Shown piece by piece: positions 1 to 5,352 of a DNA stretch of 6,621 nucleotides; position 1 is the stretch's first letter; every line of letters begins with the position of its first letter. The stretch lies in the NCBI GenBank assembly GCA_038199985.1, contig JBBPYK010000098.1, positions 1 to 6,621 on the forward strand, in the 5' to 3' direction. The position numbers and the translations under genes were made by a program. A model generated the notes under the pieces. That model did not search any database, was not told the DNA's origin, and saw nothing but the letters and a program-made list of their open reading frames with translations. The DNA is from Arthrobacter_J sp038199985 (lineage in GTDB: Bacteria; Actinomycetota; Actinomycetes; Actinomycetales; Micrococcaceae).

Positions 1-110
1 CACGAGGGCCAGAATTACTCATGGACCCATCTTCCCGCACCCGGGAAATTGTGGAGATAGACATTGGTTGCTGATCCTGATTCTCGCCCTACGAATTAGA
101 CGGACTTGCT
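1..110. other. Left edge, possible gene ends, unresolved
   Basis: No gene can be assigned. Two short readings run off the left edge. On the plus strand, frame 1 reads HEGQNYSWTHLPAPGKLWR and stops at 55-57, which could be the C-terminus of an upstream gene. On the minus strand an ATG at 64-62 opens MSISTISRVREDGSMSNSGPR and continues past base 1. Both are too short to recognise and they overlap, so at most one is real. There is no clear ribosome binding site before the minus-strand ATG. Confidence 0.2.
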
Positions 111-155
111 ATGAGCCACTGGCCTCAACTCACCCTGACACGTAGGGCAGTCGGG

Positions 156-237
156 AACCCCCGTCGAACACACCCTGGCCTGACCTGCATGTCGTTTTCC
201 GAAGTCGACCGCACGGAATATCCAAAGTGGTCTGCAC
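156..237 (+). repeat. Left copy of a direct repeat with 23-bp internal period
   Basis: This stretch matches 6382-6451 in the same orientation. Both copies start AACCCCC, then share CGAACACACCC (165-175 here). After a spacer of 14 bases here and 2 bases in the other copy, they share a 48-bp block (190-237) with 42 identical bases, whose first 20 bases (TGTCGTTTTCCGAAGTCGAC) are identical. Inside the block a unit starting CGAAGTCG at 200 recurs in degraded form (CAAAGTGG) at 223, a spacing of 23 bp, and the same spacing is found in the right copy. The core GTCG-N11-CGAC has partial dyad symmetry around TTCCGAA. The function is unknown: candidates are an intergenic repeat family, recombinase or regulator binding sites, or the scar of an element. 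Confidence 0.7.
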
Positions 238-253
238 AGCACATCCGTGCCCA

Positions 254-269
254 TAAGCCGATCGGCTTA
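254..269. promoter_or_regulatory. Perfect 16-bp palindrome downstream of the MFS gene
   Basis: TAAGCCGATCGGCTTA is a perfect palindrome, and CC at 251-252 and GG at 271-272 extend the symmetry across one mismatched pair. It lies 17 bases beyond the stop codon of the minus-strand exporter. As RNA it would form a stem with essentially no loop and it is not followed by a U run, so it is a poor intrinsic terminator. A protein-binding dyad or a bidirectional pausing site is equally possible. Confidence 0.4.
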
Positions 270-285
270 CGGACGTCTCATCCAC

Positions 286-1611
286 TTAATGTGTAAGCGC
301 TTCTTCGTCGGTTAGCTGATCGTGTTCTACGTTTGCGTTCCGGAACTTTGAGAACAGCAGCGCCAGGGCTGCAAGCAGCATGACTCCGGCGCCGGCCCAG
401 AGGGCGATGGATGAACTCGTGACGGTGGCAAGCGCTCCGCCTAGGGGTGCGCCAAGAACGATCATTCCGCGGTTCATCGAGCGCCTGGTGGCACTCATCC
501 GAGCGATGAGCCTATCCGGCGTCACTGCCTGCTGATACCCCATTTCCAGCGGGCCCTCGACACCCATGGACAGCCAAAAAAGGAATTGTCCTCCCGCTGC
601 GACAGCAAAGGCCGCCCAAAGTGCCGCCGGCCACTCGGCAGGTGAGCCATACGCCCGATCATTCAATGGACCGTCAGCCACAGCAGCAGCAACCAGAGGG
701 GAAAAGGCAATCAGTGCAAGCGCTACCGGCTGGACCAGTCGTGCAATGATTATTGTTTTCCCGGTACCCCACCGCTCTCCGATACGTATCGAAAGAAGAG
801 TTCCCACGACAGAGCCAATTCCTGCACCGCTGAGAACCAGGCCAAGCCCTAGAGCACCAAGGCGTAGGTCGTTCAGAACGAGTGCCGGAAAAACTGCGCC
901 CATCATGGCGGAGCCGATGAACCACGCGTGGCTGGACCAAGCCAATGGTCCCAGTCGTGGGTGACCGTAGACCCAGCGCAAACCCTCATCAATTTTGCGC
1001 CGCATGGAACCGTCCGTGCGCGCGGGCGGCTTGTTAGTAGCAGCGTGCTTCAAGGAGAGCAGGACCGCTCCGGAAAAGAAGTGGGTTACCGCGCCGAGGA
1101 GAAGAGCGAAAGGTGCCGTCACCAAAGCAACCAGAACACCGGCTACCGCACTTCCCGTGGTTTGAGCGACGGTGTCGCTTTGCTGCAGTCGGGCATTGGC
1201 CCGCGTGAGTAGGGGCCTGGAAACCAGTTGCGGCAGGAAAGATTGATAGGCGGCGTCGCTCATCAGCGCCAGTGTTCCAAAGCTAAACATCAGGATCATC
1301 ACAGTAGGAACGTTAAGGATACCTAGTACCCCAAGCAGGCACAGCGTGGCCAGAACCAGACCGCGCCCAACATCGCCGGTGATCAGAACGGTACGGCGGC
1401 GGAACCGGTCCACCCAAATTCCGGCGAGCAACCCGAAGAGTAAGTAAGGCGCCCAACGTGCAGCGTTGACCAATCCTTGGTCCAACGCGGTGCCATTCAA
1501 AGACACCAGGACCAGAACTGAGAGGGCCACAGTCGTGATGTAGGTGCCGAAATCTGACACGGTTGATGCGAGCCAGAATCGCACGAATACTGAGTTGCGC
1601 CGCAGTTTCAT
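286..1611 (-). CDS. MFS family efflux transporter (MFS_3/EntS-like)
   Basis: A 441-residue major facilitator superfamily protein of the drug/siderophore-exporter type, acting in the cytoplasmic membrane as a probable proton-driven exporter. The substrate cannot be told from sequence. About 12 hydrophobic segments are visible, the first at residues 11-38. The MFS loop 2-3 motif reads GLLAGIWVDRFRRR at 60-73. Residues 122-161 (YQSFLPQLV, then RANARLQQSDTVAQ and TGSAVAGVLV) are the signature of this subfamily, and the central cytoplasmic linker carries EGLRWVYGHPRLGPLA (209-224). Length is normal, with a short charged C-terminal tail after the last helix. The ATG at 1611 gives the expected N-terminus (LRRNSVFVRFWLASTVSDFG), but I see no Shine-Dalgarno sequence before it, and the DNA just upstream looks like mobile-element debris. 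It is not in an operon, and no dedicated regulator is adjacent. Confidence 0.93.
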   Translation of the reverse strand: MKLRRNSVFVRFWLASTVSDFGTYITTVALSVLVLVSLNGTALDQGLVNAARWAPYLLFGLLAGIWVDRFRRRTVLITGDVGRGLVLATLCLLGVLGILNVPTVMILMFSFGTLALMSDAAYQSFLPQLVSRPLLTRANARLQQSDTVAQTTGSAVAGVLVALVTAPFALLLGAVTHFFSGAVLLSLKHAATNKPPARTDGSMRRKIDEGLRWVYGHPRLGPLAWSSHAWFIGSAMMGAVFPALVLNDLRLGALGLGLVLSGAGIGSVVGTLLSIRIGERWGTGKTIIIARLVQPVALALIAFSPLVAAAVADGPLNDRAYGSPAEWPAALWAAFAVAAGGQFLFWLSMGVEGPLEMGYQQAVTPDRLIARMSATRRSMNRGMIVLGAPLGGALATVTSSSIALWAGAGVMLLAALALLFSKFRNANVEHDQLTDEEALTH

Positions 1612-1654
1612 GTTTTCGTTTGGGGGCGAACCGCCGCCGTAGCCGGCTCCGCGT

Positions 1655-1712
1655 CCCGTCCCTCTCTCAACCGTGCGTGCCGTTCACGGCTTACCGGTCG
1701 TCGTACTCAAAG
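1655..1712 (-). mobile_element. Possible group II intron 3'-end relic (domain V-like)
   Basis: Read on the minus strand this stretch runs AAGCCG, TGAA, CGGCACGCACGGTT, then GAGAGAGGGACGGG. Bacterial group II introns end with a domain V of the form GAGCCG...GAAA...CGCACGYACGGTT, followed by a purine-rich GAGAGGG stretch and a domain VI stem. The 3' strand and the following purines fit well. About seven bases of the 5' strand are missing, so domain V could not fold normally and any intron would be dead. No reverse transcriptase/maturase coding sequence is present. The match is by eye from a remembered consensus and a chance resemblance is possible. Confidence 0.3.
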
Positions 1713-1769
1713 CGTACCCATGCGAAACATGTGGAGCTCCGTTGGTACGACAGGTCCGATAACTAGCGC

Positions 1770-1788
1770 TCACCGAACGGTGACTTTT
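1770..1788 (+). terminator. Terminator-like hairpin with T run
   Basis: TCACC-GAAC-GGTGA forms a five-pair stem with a four-base loop, followed by CTTTT on the plus strand. This is the shape of a weak intrinsic terminator, but no plus-strand gene lies upstream, so it may be a leftover of a lost gene or part of an insertion-sequence end (the minus strand reads TGGCTAAAAGTCACCG). Confidence 0.3.
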
Positions 1789-1842
1789 AGCCAGACTGAA
1801 CGGCGACGTTAATGGCGTCGACGCGGGGATTGCGAAGTCACC

Positions 1843-1859
1843 CTCTGGCAGTTCCAGAG
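1843..1859 (-). terminator. Hairpin downstream of the RimJ/RimL-type gene
   Basis: CTCTGG-CAGTT-CCAGAG is a perfect six-pair stem with a five-base loop, 65 bases beyond the acetyltransferase stop on the minus strand. A second perfect stem, CGACCG-GTTA-CGGTCG at 1917-1932, spans that stop codon. Neither is followed by a U run, so termination or 3'-end protection is only inferred. Confidence 0.3.
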
Positions 1860-1923
1860 CGGATCGTTAACCGGACACGTCAGTTCGTGGGGGCCCCGGA
1901 ATGGACGACCAACAGCCGACCGG

Positions 1924-2481
1924 TTACGGTCGCGGGTCCGTGGTAAGCAGAGCCATTTGAATAGTGTCAAACCATTTTCCATCCCACCGGAGGGAATCAC
2001 GCTGCTTACCCTCAACGACGAAACCGCACTTTTCATACACGTGTTGCGCACGAGGGTTGAAGGAGAAGACTTCTAAAGAAATTCGGTGTAAACCAACCTC
2101 GTCAAAAGCATGATCGATAACGGCTTTGGTTGCTTCTGTACCATAGCCGCGCCCGCACAATTTTTCCGCTCCCAGTGATATGCGGAAACCAATCGACTCG
2201 TTATCCTCATCGAACTCGTTCAAAACTACTTCTCCGAGGTTCGCTCCATCCTCAATCCGGATAATTGCCCAATCGGCGCGGTCGTGACGGTCCGCGAGGC
2301 CAGCAAGCCACTTACGAATCTGATCCTCAGTGAACGTCTGGTGAGTGCCAGTCAGACGCATCGACTCCTCGTCCTGCAAAGCCGCCCAAGCTCCATCGAA
2401 ATGTTCCGTACCCAATGGTTCAAGGCGCAGACGCCTAGTCGTTAAGGTCTTCTGTTGCGCGAAAAACCTTTTCGAAACCAT
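1924..2481 (-). CDS. GNAT acetyltransferase, RimJ/RimL type
   Basis: A 185-residue cytosolic N-acetyltransferase that would move the acetyl group of acetyl-CoA to an amine. The layout matches the RimJ/RimL/SpeG-like GNAT group: an N-terminal TTRRLRLEPL strand (14-23), a central LGEVVLNEFD...SIGFRISL section (82-103), the acetyl-CoA loop CGRGYGTEA (109-117), then GLHRISLEVFSFNPRAQHVYEK (130-151), GFVVEG (153-158) and a closing RWDGKWFDTIQMALL (165-179). N142 and Y149 sit where the family usually has them. The substrate (ribosomal protein, small amine or antibiotic) is not predictable. I start it at the ATG at 2481, with TAGG about 10 bases upstream; a GTG one codon earlier (2484) is also possible. 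GC is low for the window (about 50% in the lines I counted), unlike the GrpB gene. Confidence 0.9.
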   Translation of the reverse strand: MVSKRFFAQQKTLTTRRLRLEPLGTEHFDGAWAALQDEESMRLTGTHQTFTEDQIRKWLAGLADRHDRADWAIIRIEDGANLGEVVLNEFDEDNESIGFRISLGAEKLCGRGYGTEATKAVIDHAFDEVGLHRISLEVFSFNPRAQHVYEKCGFVVEGKQRDSLRWDGKWFDTIQMALLTTDPRP

Positions 2482-2556
2482 CACTCGAGCCTACCAATGG
2501 TTGCCATTTCCTAATCGTTGATCGAGAGTCAAGTTCATGATCTCGGCGAACATGCC

Positions 2557-2589
2557 ACCGGCTCAGGCGGACTAGTCGCACTAGCCGGT
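2557..2589 (-). terminator. Inverted repeats downstream of the broken cap-like gene
   Basis: ACCGGCT at 2557-2563 pairs with AGCCGGT at 2583-2589, and a competing tighter hairpin, CTAGT-CGC-ACTAG (2572-2584), extends to CGG/CCG with one bulged base. It begins 25 bases after the minus-strand stop at 2614. No U run follows, so its role as a terminator is a guess. Confidence 0.3.
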
Positions 2590-2613
2590 TCTTGGGCGGG
2601 CGCCATCGCTTTG

Positions 2614-3245
2614 TCAGACTCGGACCACAGAAGCGAGTTGCACCTGAATGGTCTGCTCAGCCCATGCGGCTGTCAGGAGCCTCTGCCCGAAAGGCTCGCT
2701 GATGAGATTGAGTATCCGACTAACCGACAGATCCAGTTCATCTGCGTGGATGGTTGTAACGCCGTCCACGCTGTCGGGAACTACCGAGCAGATGCTAGGA
2801 ATGCTAGTCCCGGGCGTTCCCGTGCTCTGCAGGTGTACGGACTCTGGAATTGCTTCAAGTCTCCCGTCGAGCCCGAGGGATTGGTCGGCCTGTGGCCGGC
2901 CAGTCAGGATGTATGCGGCCAACCCGGACGCATATACAGGATCACCGGCGGCATCATAAACCCATCTCTTTCCGAGAAAAGAGTGCTCCATAGTACCAAT
3001 CAGACACGGGTCGGCATCTTCAAGAGGGCAACTTCTATACGTCAGCGGAACCTGAAAAACTGCGCTCTCACTTCTAAGGATGAGTGTTTCGATGCCGACC
3101 TCACCGTCAGGATCATCAAAACGAAAGGAGCCGACACGCCCTAGGTTCGCTGGGTCGTCCTCCTCGGACCACGGTTGGTTGGGCAGCCAGCGTGCGAGAG
3201 TTTCATTTTCGACGGAATCAACGTAGCTCTCCGAACGATTGCCAT
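2614..3245 (-). pseudogene. Maltokinase N-terminal cap-like protein, broken by a 1-base frameshift
   Basis: The ATG at 3245 opens MAIVRRATLIPSKMKLSHA, but the frame then garbles and stops after 34 residues. Restoring one base near 3190 joins it to WLPNQPWSEEDDPANLGR and an open frame to 2614, giving about 210 residues. The repaired product carries the marks of the actinobacterial stand-alone family annotated as maltokinase N-terminal cap-like or 1,4-alpha-glucan branching protein: TLIPSKMKL near the start, WLPxQPW, FDDPDGEVGIE, VPLTYRS, GKRWVYDAAGDPVY and a C-terminal end QVQLASVVRV. The cap fold is known from the N-terminus of maltokinase (trehalose/maltose-1-phosphate pathway); the role of the stand-alone form is not settled, and no kinase or trehalose gene is nearby. 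No further stop or shift is seen, so the lesion is recent or is a sequencing error. Confidence 0.8.
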
Positions 3246-3333
3246 GACGCCCAGCCTATGGCCAGACGACTCCGGCGCCGTCGGCTTCATACGCCACCTT
3301 GTCAATTGCCGGTCCCTGGCGGATGGCCTCTGA

Positions 3334-3873
3334 TTGACTAGTCGTGTGATCAGGGAAGCGCGGGGGGAGGACCTCCCTAGAATTCGGGACATCGAAGTTG
3401 CAGCAGGCGAAGCATTTCGAACCATCAACATGGCAGCCATCGCTAACGACTCGCCACCAGACTTGGATGACCTCGCCGTGTACCAGCGAGAAGGCAGAGC
3501 ATGGGTCGCCACGGACTCAGGCAATGAACCGGTCGCTTACATTCTGGTTGACGACGTTGATCGGCACGCCCAGATCGAGCAGGTGACCGTCCACCCAATG
3601 CATGCCCGCCAGGGACTTGGCCGGTTACTCATCGAAGAAGTGGCGAGTTGGGCTGTGACGCAAGGACTCGAGGGTATGACGTTAACGACCTTCGAAGACG
3701 TTCCGTGGAACGCCCCTTACTACACGCGCTTAGGATTCGTTCGGGCGCCCGAATACCAGTGGTCGCAGGGTATCCGTCAGATCGTGCAAAAAGAAGGTGC
3801 CCATGGTTTGGATGCCTGGCCGCGCGTCGTAATGAAAAAATTGCTAACTAGAGCGGAGCTGAGTGTCCCGTAA
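3334..3873 (+). CDS. GNAT family N-acetyltransferase
   Basis: A 179-residue acetyl-CoA-dependent N-acetyltransferase unrelated in subgroup to the one at 1924-2481. The N-terminus IREARGEDLPRIRDIEVAAGEAF is the usual first strand and helix of the domain. The core reads AYILVDDVDRHAQIEQVTVHPMHARQGLG (68-96), with the acetyl-CoA loop RQGLGRLL (92-99), followed by MTLTTFEDVPWNAPYYTRLGF (115-135), typical of a group of small bacterial GNATs. The substrate is unknown. The TTG at 3334 has a weak GGATGG 7 bases upstream and directly follows a stop; GTG at 3346 would give MIREARGEDLP, closer to the family start, but lacks a ribosome site. It is divergent from the broken cap-like gene, sharing a spacer of about 90 bases, and convergent with the GrpB gene. 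Confidence 0.9.
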   Translation: MTSRVIREARGEDLPRIRDIEVAAGEAFRTINMAAIANDSPPDLDDLAVYQREGRAWVATDSGNEPVAYILVDDVDRHAQIEQVTVHPMHARQGLGRLLIEEVASWAVTQGLEGMTLTTFEDVPWNAPYYTRLGFVRAPEYQWSQGIRQIVQKEGAHGLDAWPRVVMKKLLTRAELSVP

Positions 3874-3905
3874 GCCGAACCTCCAACGGATGTAAAGCTG
3901 AACTG

Positions 3906-3951
3906 CGAGGATTGTTTGGATCGCGATTGCGTCGTTCTGTGGTCATCCTCG
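3906..3951. terminator. Inverted repeat between convergent genes
   Basis: CGAGGAT (3906-3912) and ATCCTCG (3945-3951) are perfect inverted arms separated by 32 bases, lying between the convergent acetyltransferase (stop at 3873) and GrpB (stop at 3998) genes. The position suits a bidirectional terminator, but the loop is long and there is no T run. Confidence 0.25.
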
Positions 3952-3997
3952 ATGTTCCGCGTGCCGATCCACTTTCGGACCTCGGAAATTGCCCTGT

Positions 3998-4528
3998 TCA
4001 CAGTTCGGCAAGGACGGCCCGAACGAAGTCGGACTTCGCCGCTGAGTACGCCTCGCGGTCGGCGCTGTGCTGAGTCGCTAACGCCTCTTTGAGCCCAGCG
4101 TAGCGATGCCGGAGTGCCGGGTCGGCACGCAGCGCGTCACGGAAGGCCAGCTGCTCGCCCCAGCGCGGGCTCTCCCGGCGCATCAGGTGCAGGTGAGCGA
4201 CGCGCCGCCCCCCCACAGTGCGTACGAAGAATCGCCGCCAGGGACGCTCATCGAGTTCGGGCGGCACGTAGTTCCACCCGTCAGGGGCGAGAACTTCCGC
4301 GACCTCGGGGGCGCACGTGAGATCGGCGACCGCAGCCTGCAGGTCCAGCACCGGCTTGGCGGGAAGGACGGGTACGGCAGTAGAGCCCACATGTTCCACT
4401 GGTGCCAATAGCCAGACGTTCAGGTCAGCGTTGAGCTGCCGACGCATCTGCTCGCCGTGCTTTCGCCACGCCGCGTTCGGCGGGTGTACTTCGACCTGCT
4501 CCATCGCCCACGCTGGCCGCTCCGTCAC
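3998..4528 (-). CDS. GrpB family protein (UPF0157)
   Basis: A 176-residue cytosolic protein of the GrpB/UPF0157 family, which has a nucleotidyltransferase-like fold; the biochemical role of the family is not established. Signature segments are HVGSTAVPVLPAKPVLDL (46-63), PWRRFFVRT (96-104), HLHL (112-115), LAFRDALRADPALRHRYAGLK (127-147) and YSAAKSDFV (161-169). Length is normal and the gene looks intact. The GTG at 4528 is the longest start; the ATG at 4504 gives MEQVEVHPPNAAW, closer to how the family normally begins, but neither has a good ribosome site. Base composition is unlike the neighbours: three 60-base lines counted by hand (from 4081, 4201 and 4321) are 70-72% GC against about 50% in the first acetyltransferase gene, suggesting a separate origin. 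It is divergent from parD. Confidence 0.92.
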   Translation of the reverse strand: MTERPAWAMEQVEVHPPNAAWRKHGEQMRRQLNADLNVWLLAPVEHVGSTAVPVLPAKPVLDLQAAVADLTCAPEVAEVLAPDGWNYVPPELDERPWRRFFVRTVGGRRVAHLHLMRRESPRWGEQLAFRDALRADPALRHRYAGLKEALATQHSADREAYSAAKSDFVRAVLAEL

Positions 4529-4555
4529 TAGTGCACTGTCTCACAGCCTTATCCG

Positions 4556-4568
4556 CCTGTGCCACAGG
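4556..4568. promoter_or_regulatory. Inverted repeat in the grpB-parD divergent spacer
   Basis: CCTGTG-C-CACAGG is a perfect 13-base inverted repeat 28 bases upstream of the GrpB start, where an operator for the minus-strand gene could lie. No regulator for it is encoded nearby. A run of six T at 4594-4599 with a feeble CCTC/GAGG stem just before it adds nothing firm. Confidence 0.3.
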
Positions 4569-4640
4569 ATCCTCCCGCCGATGCCTACCGAGGTTTTTTG
4601 ATCGGGCTCTGCAGCGACTACCGAATGCATTCTTGTGCGA

Positions 4641-4657
4641 GTAGGATTTAGTCCTAC
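4641..4657 (+). promoter_or_regulatory. parDE operator palindrome overlapping the promoter
   Basis: GTAGGA-TTTAG-TCCTAC is a perfect inverted repeat with 6-base arms, ending 16 bases before the parD ATG. Its left arm contains TAGGAT (4642-4647), a fair actinobacterial -10 (TANNNT); TTGTGC at 4633-4638 with TACTGA at 4655-4660 is the alternative pair. Ribbon-helix-helix antitoxins bind such dyads to repress their own operon, so this is the likely ParD/ParDE binding site. Confidence 0.6.
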
Positions 4658-4673
4658 TGAGATTGGGGCAACC

Positions 4674-4943
4674 ATGCGGACGACGCGGCAATTGAGTATC
4701 ACCCTCCCGAATGAGATGGCCGACGCACTGCGCGAACAAGTGGTCTCGGGCGCGTACGCGAGCGAGAGCGAAGTTATTCGAGATGGACTGCGAACGTTAT
4801 TTGCCCGCGACCAGGCATTGGAGGCCTGGCTCCACACGGAGGTCGTAGGCGCTTACGACGCACTGGTGGCCGATCCGGCTGCCGTGGTCAGCGTCGGTGA
4901 GGTGCGTGCGCGACTTTCAGCGAAGTATTCCAAGCAGCAGTGA
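4674..4943 (+). CDS. parD: Type II antitoxin, ParD family (ribbon-helix-helix)
   Basis: An 89-residue antitoxin that would bind the ParE toxin encoded next to it and repress the shared promoter. The N-terminal ribbon-helix-helix domain is plain: TRQLSITLPNEMADALREQV (4-23) supplies the beta strand and first helix, and GAYASESEVIRDGLRTLF (26-43) the turn and second helix, with the classic ASESEVIRDGLR core of ParD/CC2985-type antitoxins. The remaining part, rich in alanine, valine and charged residues, should be the flexible toxin-wrapping tail. The ATG at 4674 is preferred over an upstream GTG at 4635, because the latter would translate through the operator; GGGG lies 5 bases before the ATG. 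The gene overlaps parE by GTGA, the usual antitoxin-first coupling. Confidence 0.92.
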   Translation: MRTTRQLSITLPNEMADALREQVVSGAYASESEVIRDGLRTLFARDQALEAWLHTEVVGAYDALVADPAAVVSVGEVRARLSAKYSKQQ

Positions 4944-5251
4944 CGCCCTCCCTGGTTGTGTTCCGACCGGAAGCCATTAAACAACTTGAGGAGCTTTACG
5001 ACTTCATCTCCGGTGCAGGCTCACCCGGTAACGCTGAAAGCTTCACCGAATCGATCGTCTCGTTTTGCGAAAGCCTCGCCGATTTCCCCTACCGTGGGTT
5101 ATCGCGCGACGATCTTCGTCCGGCGCTGCGGACGATCGGGTACAGGAAACGTGTCGTCATCGCATACGCCGTGCTGAACGAAACCGTCGCGATCGTTGGC
5201 ATCTTCTACGGCGGTCGCGACCACGAGCCTATGCTCACCACCGGCGAATAA
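4940..5251 (+). CDS. parE: Type II toxin, ParE family (RelE/ParE superfamily)
   Basis: A 103-residue toxin. ParE proteins characterised elsewhere poison DNA gyrase; relatives in the superfamily are ribosome-dependent mRNA nucleases, and sequence alone does not settle the target here. Matching features in order: VVFRPEAIKQLEELYDFISG (6-25), the first strand and helices; SIVSFCESLADFPYRGLSRDDLRPALRT (38-65), the ParE hallmark with FP-x-G and RDDLRP; and RVVIAYAVLNETVAIVGIFYGGRDHE (71-96), the C-terminal strands ending in the family's GGRD/E pattern. Start is the GTG at 4940, which shares four bases with the parD stop, so translation is coupled to the antitoxin. It appears intact, so the module is probably active and could help keep this region in the population. 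Confidence 0.92.
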   Translation: MTPSLVVFRPEAIKQLEELYDFISGAGSPGNAESFTESIVSFCESLADFPYRGLSRDDLRPALRTIGYRKRVVIAYAVLNETVAIVGIFYGGRDHEPMLTTGE

Positions 5252-5294
5252 CCCGCCTAACTAATCAGCAAATCACCTATGCGGTTGCCCCGTA

Positions 5295-5319
5295 GCGGAT
5301 GGTGCGGGGAGACATCCGC
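5295..5319 (+). promoter_or_regulatory. Leader hairpin and ribosome binding site of the DUF3995 gene
   Basis: GCGGATG (5295-5301) and CATCCGC (5313-5319) form a perfect seven-pair stem with an 11-base GC-rich loop, between parE and the next gene. CCCCG (5287-5291) and CGGGG (5305-5309) could form a competing stem. A strong Shine-Dalgarno, GAGGAGGA at 5338-5345, follows and decides the ATG at 5353. The hairpin may terminate the parDE message or be part of the 5' leader. Confidence 0.35.
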
Positions 5320-5352
5320 ACCCCTGCACAACTTGCCGAGGAGGATGAGTAG

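Larger units (their letters stand above)
1612..1923. other. Gene-free, hairpin-rich spacer with likely mobile-element debris
   Basis: No convincing coding region. The stretch holds a series of inverted repeats: TCACC/GGTGA (1770-1783) followed by CTTTT; CGACG/CGTCG (1804-1820); CTCTGG/CCAGAG (1843-1859); GGGGCCCC near 1890; and CGACCG/CGGTCG (1917-1932), which overlaps the stop of the acetyltransferase gene. GGTGACTT at 1780-1787 recurs inverted as AAGTCACC at 1835-1842. On the minus strand the part from about 1710 to 1655 resembles the end of a group II intron (separate entry). The exporter promoter should also lie in the 1612-1750 part, but I cannot point to a good -35/-10 pair. Confidence 0.5.

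Noticed and set aside
111..296. A 61-residue plus-strand open frame covering the left repeat
   Set aside because: No ribosome site, no recognisable motif and it overlaps the exporter's end. The reading frame is partly shared with the right repeat copy (RTHP...SFSEVD), but that follows from DNA identity, and most base changes alter residues.
2518..3144. A 208-residue plus-strand open frame
   Set aside because: It lies opposite the cap-like gene, whose minus-strand frame has family motifs (VPLTYR, GKRWVYDA). The plus-strand product is motif-free, so it is an antisense shadow.
3141..3524. A 127-residue minus-strand open frame over the start of the cap-like gene and the second acetyltransferase
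   Set aside because: Only its last 34 residues are real (the start of the frameshifted gene). The rest is antisense to the acetyltransferase and runs through the divergent spacer.
3777..4001. A 74-residue minus-strand open frame between the second acetyltransferase and GrpB
   Set aside because: Antisense to the acetyltransferase end and spanning the terminator region; low-complexity composition and no motif.
4591..4600. Six-T run as an intrinsic terminator in the grpB-parD spacer
   Set aside because: Only a four-pair CCTC/GAGG stem precedes it and no plus-strand gene lies upstream to terminate.
5254..5260. GCCTAAC after parE, and again near 5921, looking like integron attC half-sites; the mix of small genes also recalls a cassette array
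   Set aside because: No matching GTTRRRY partner at the proper distance, genes lie on both strands with long spacers, and no integrase is present.
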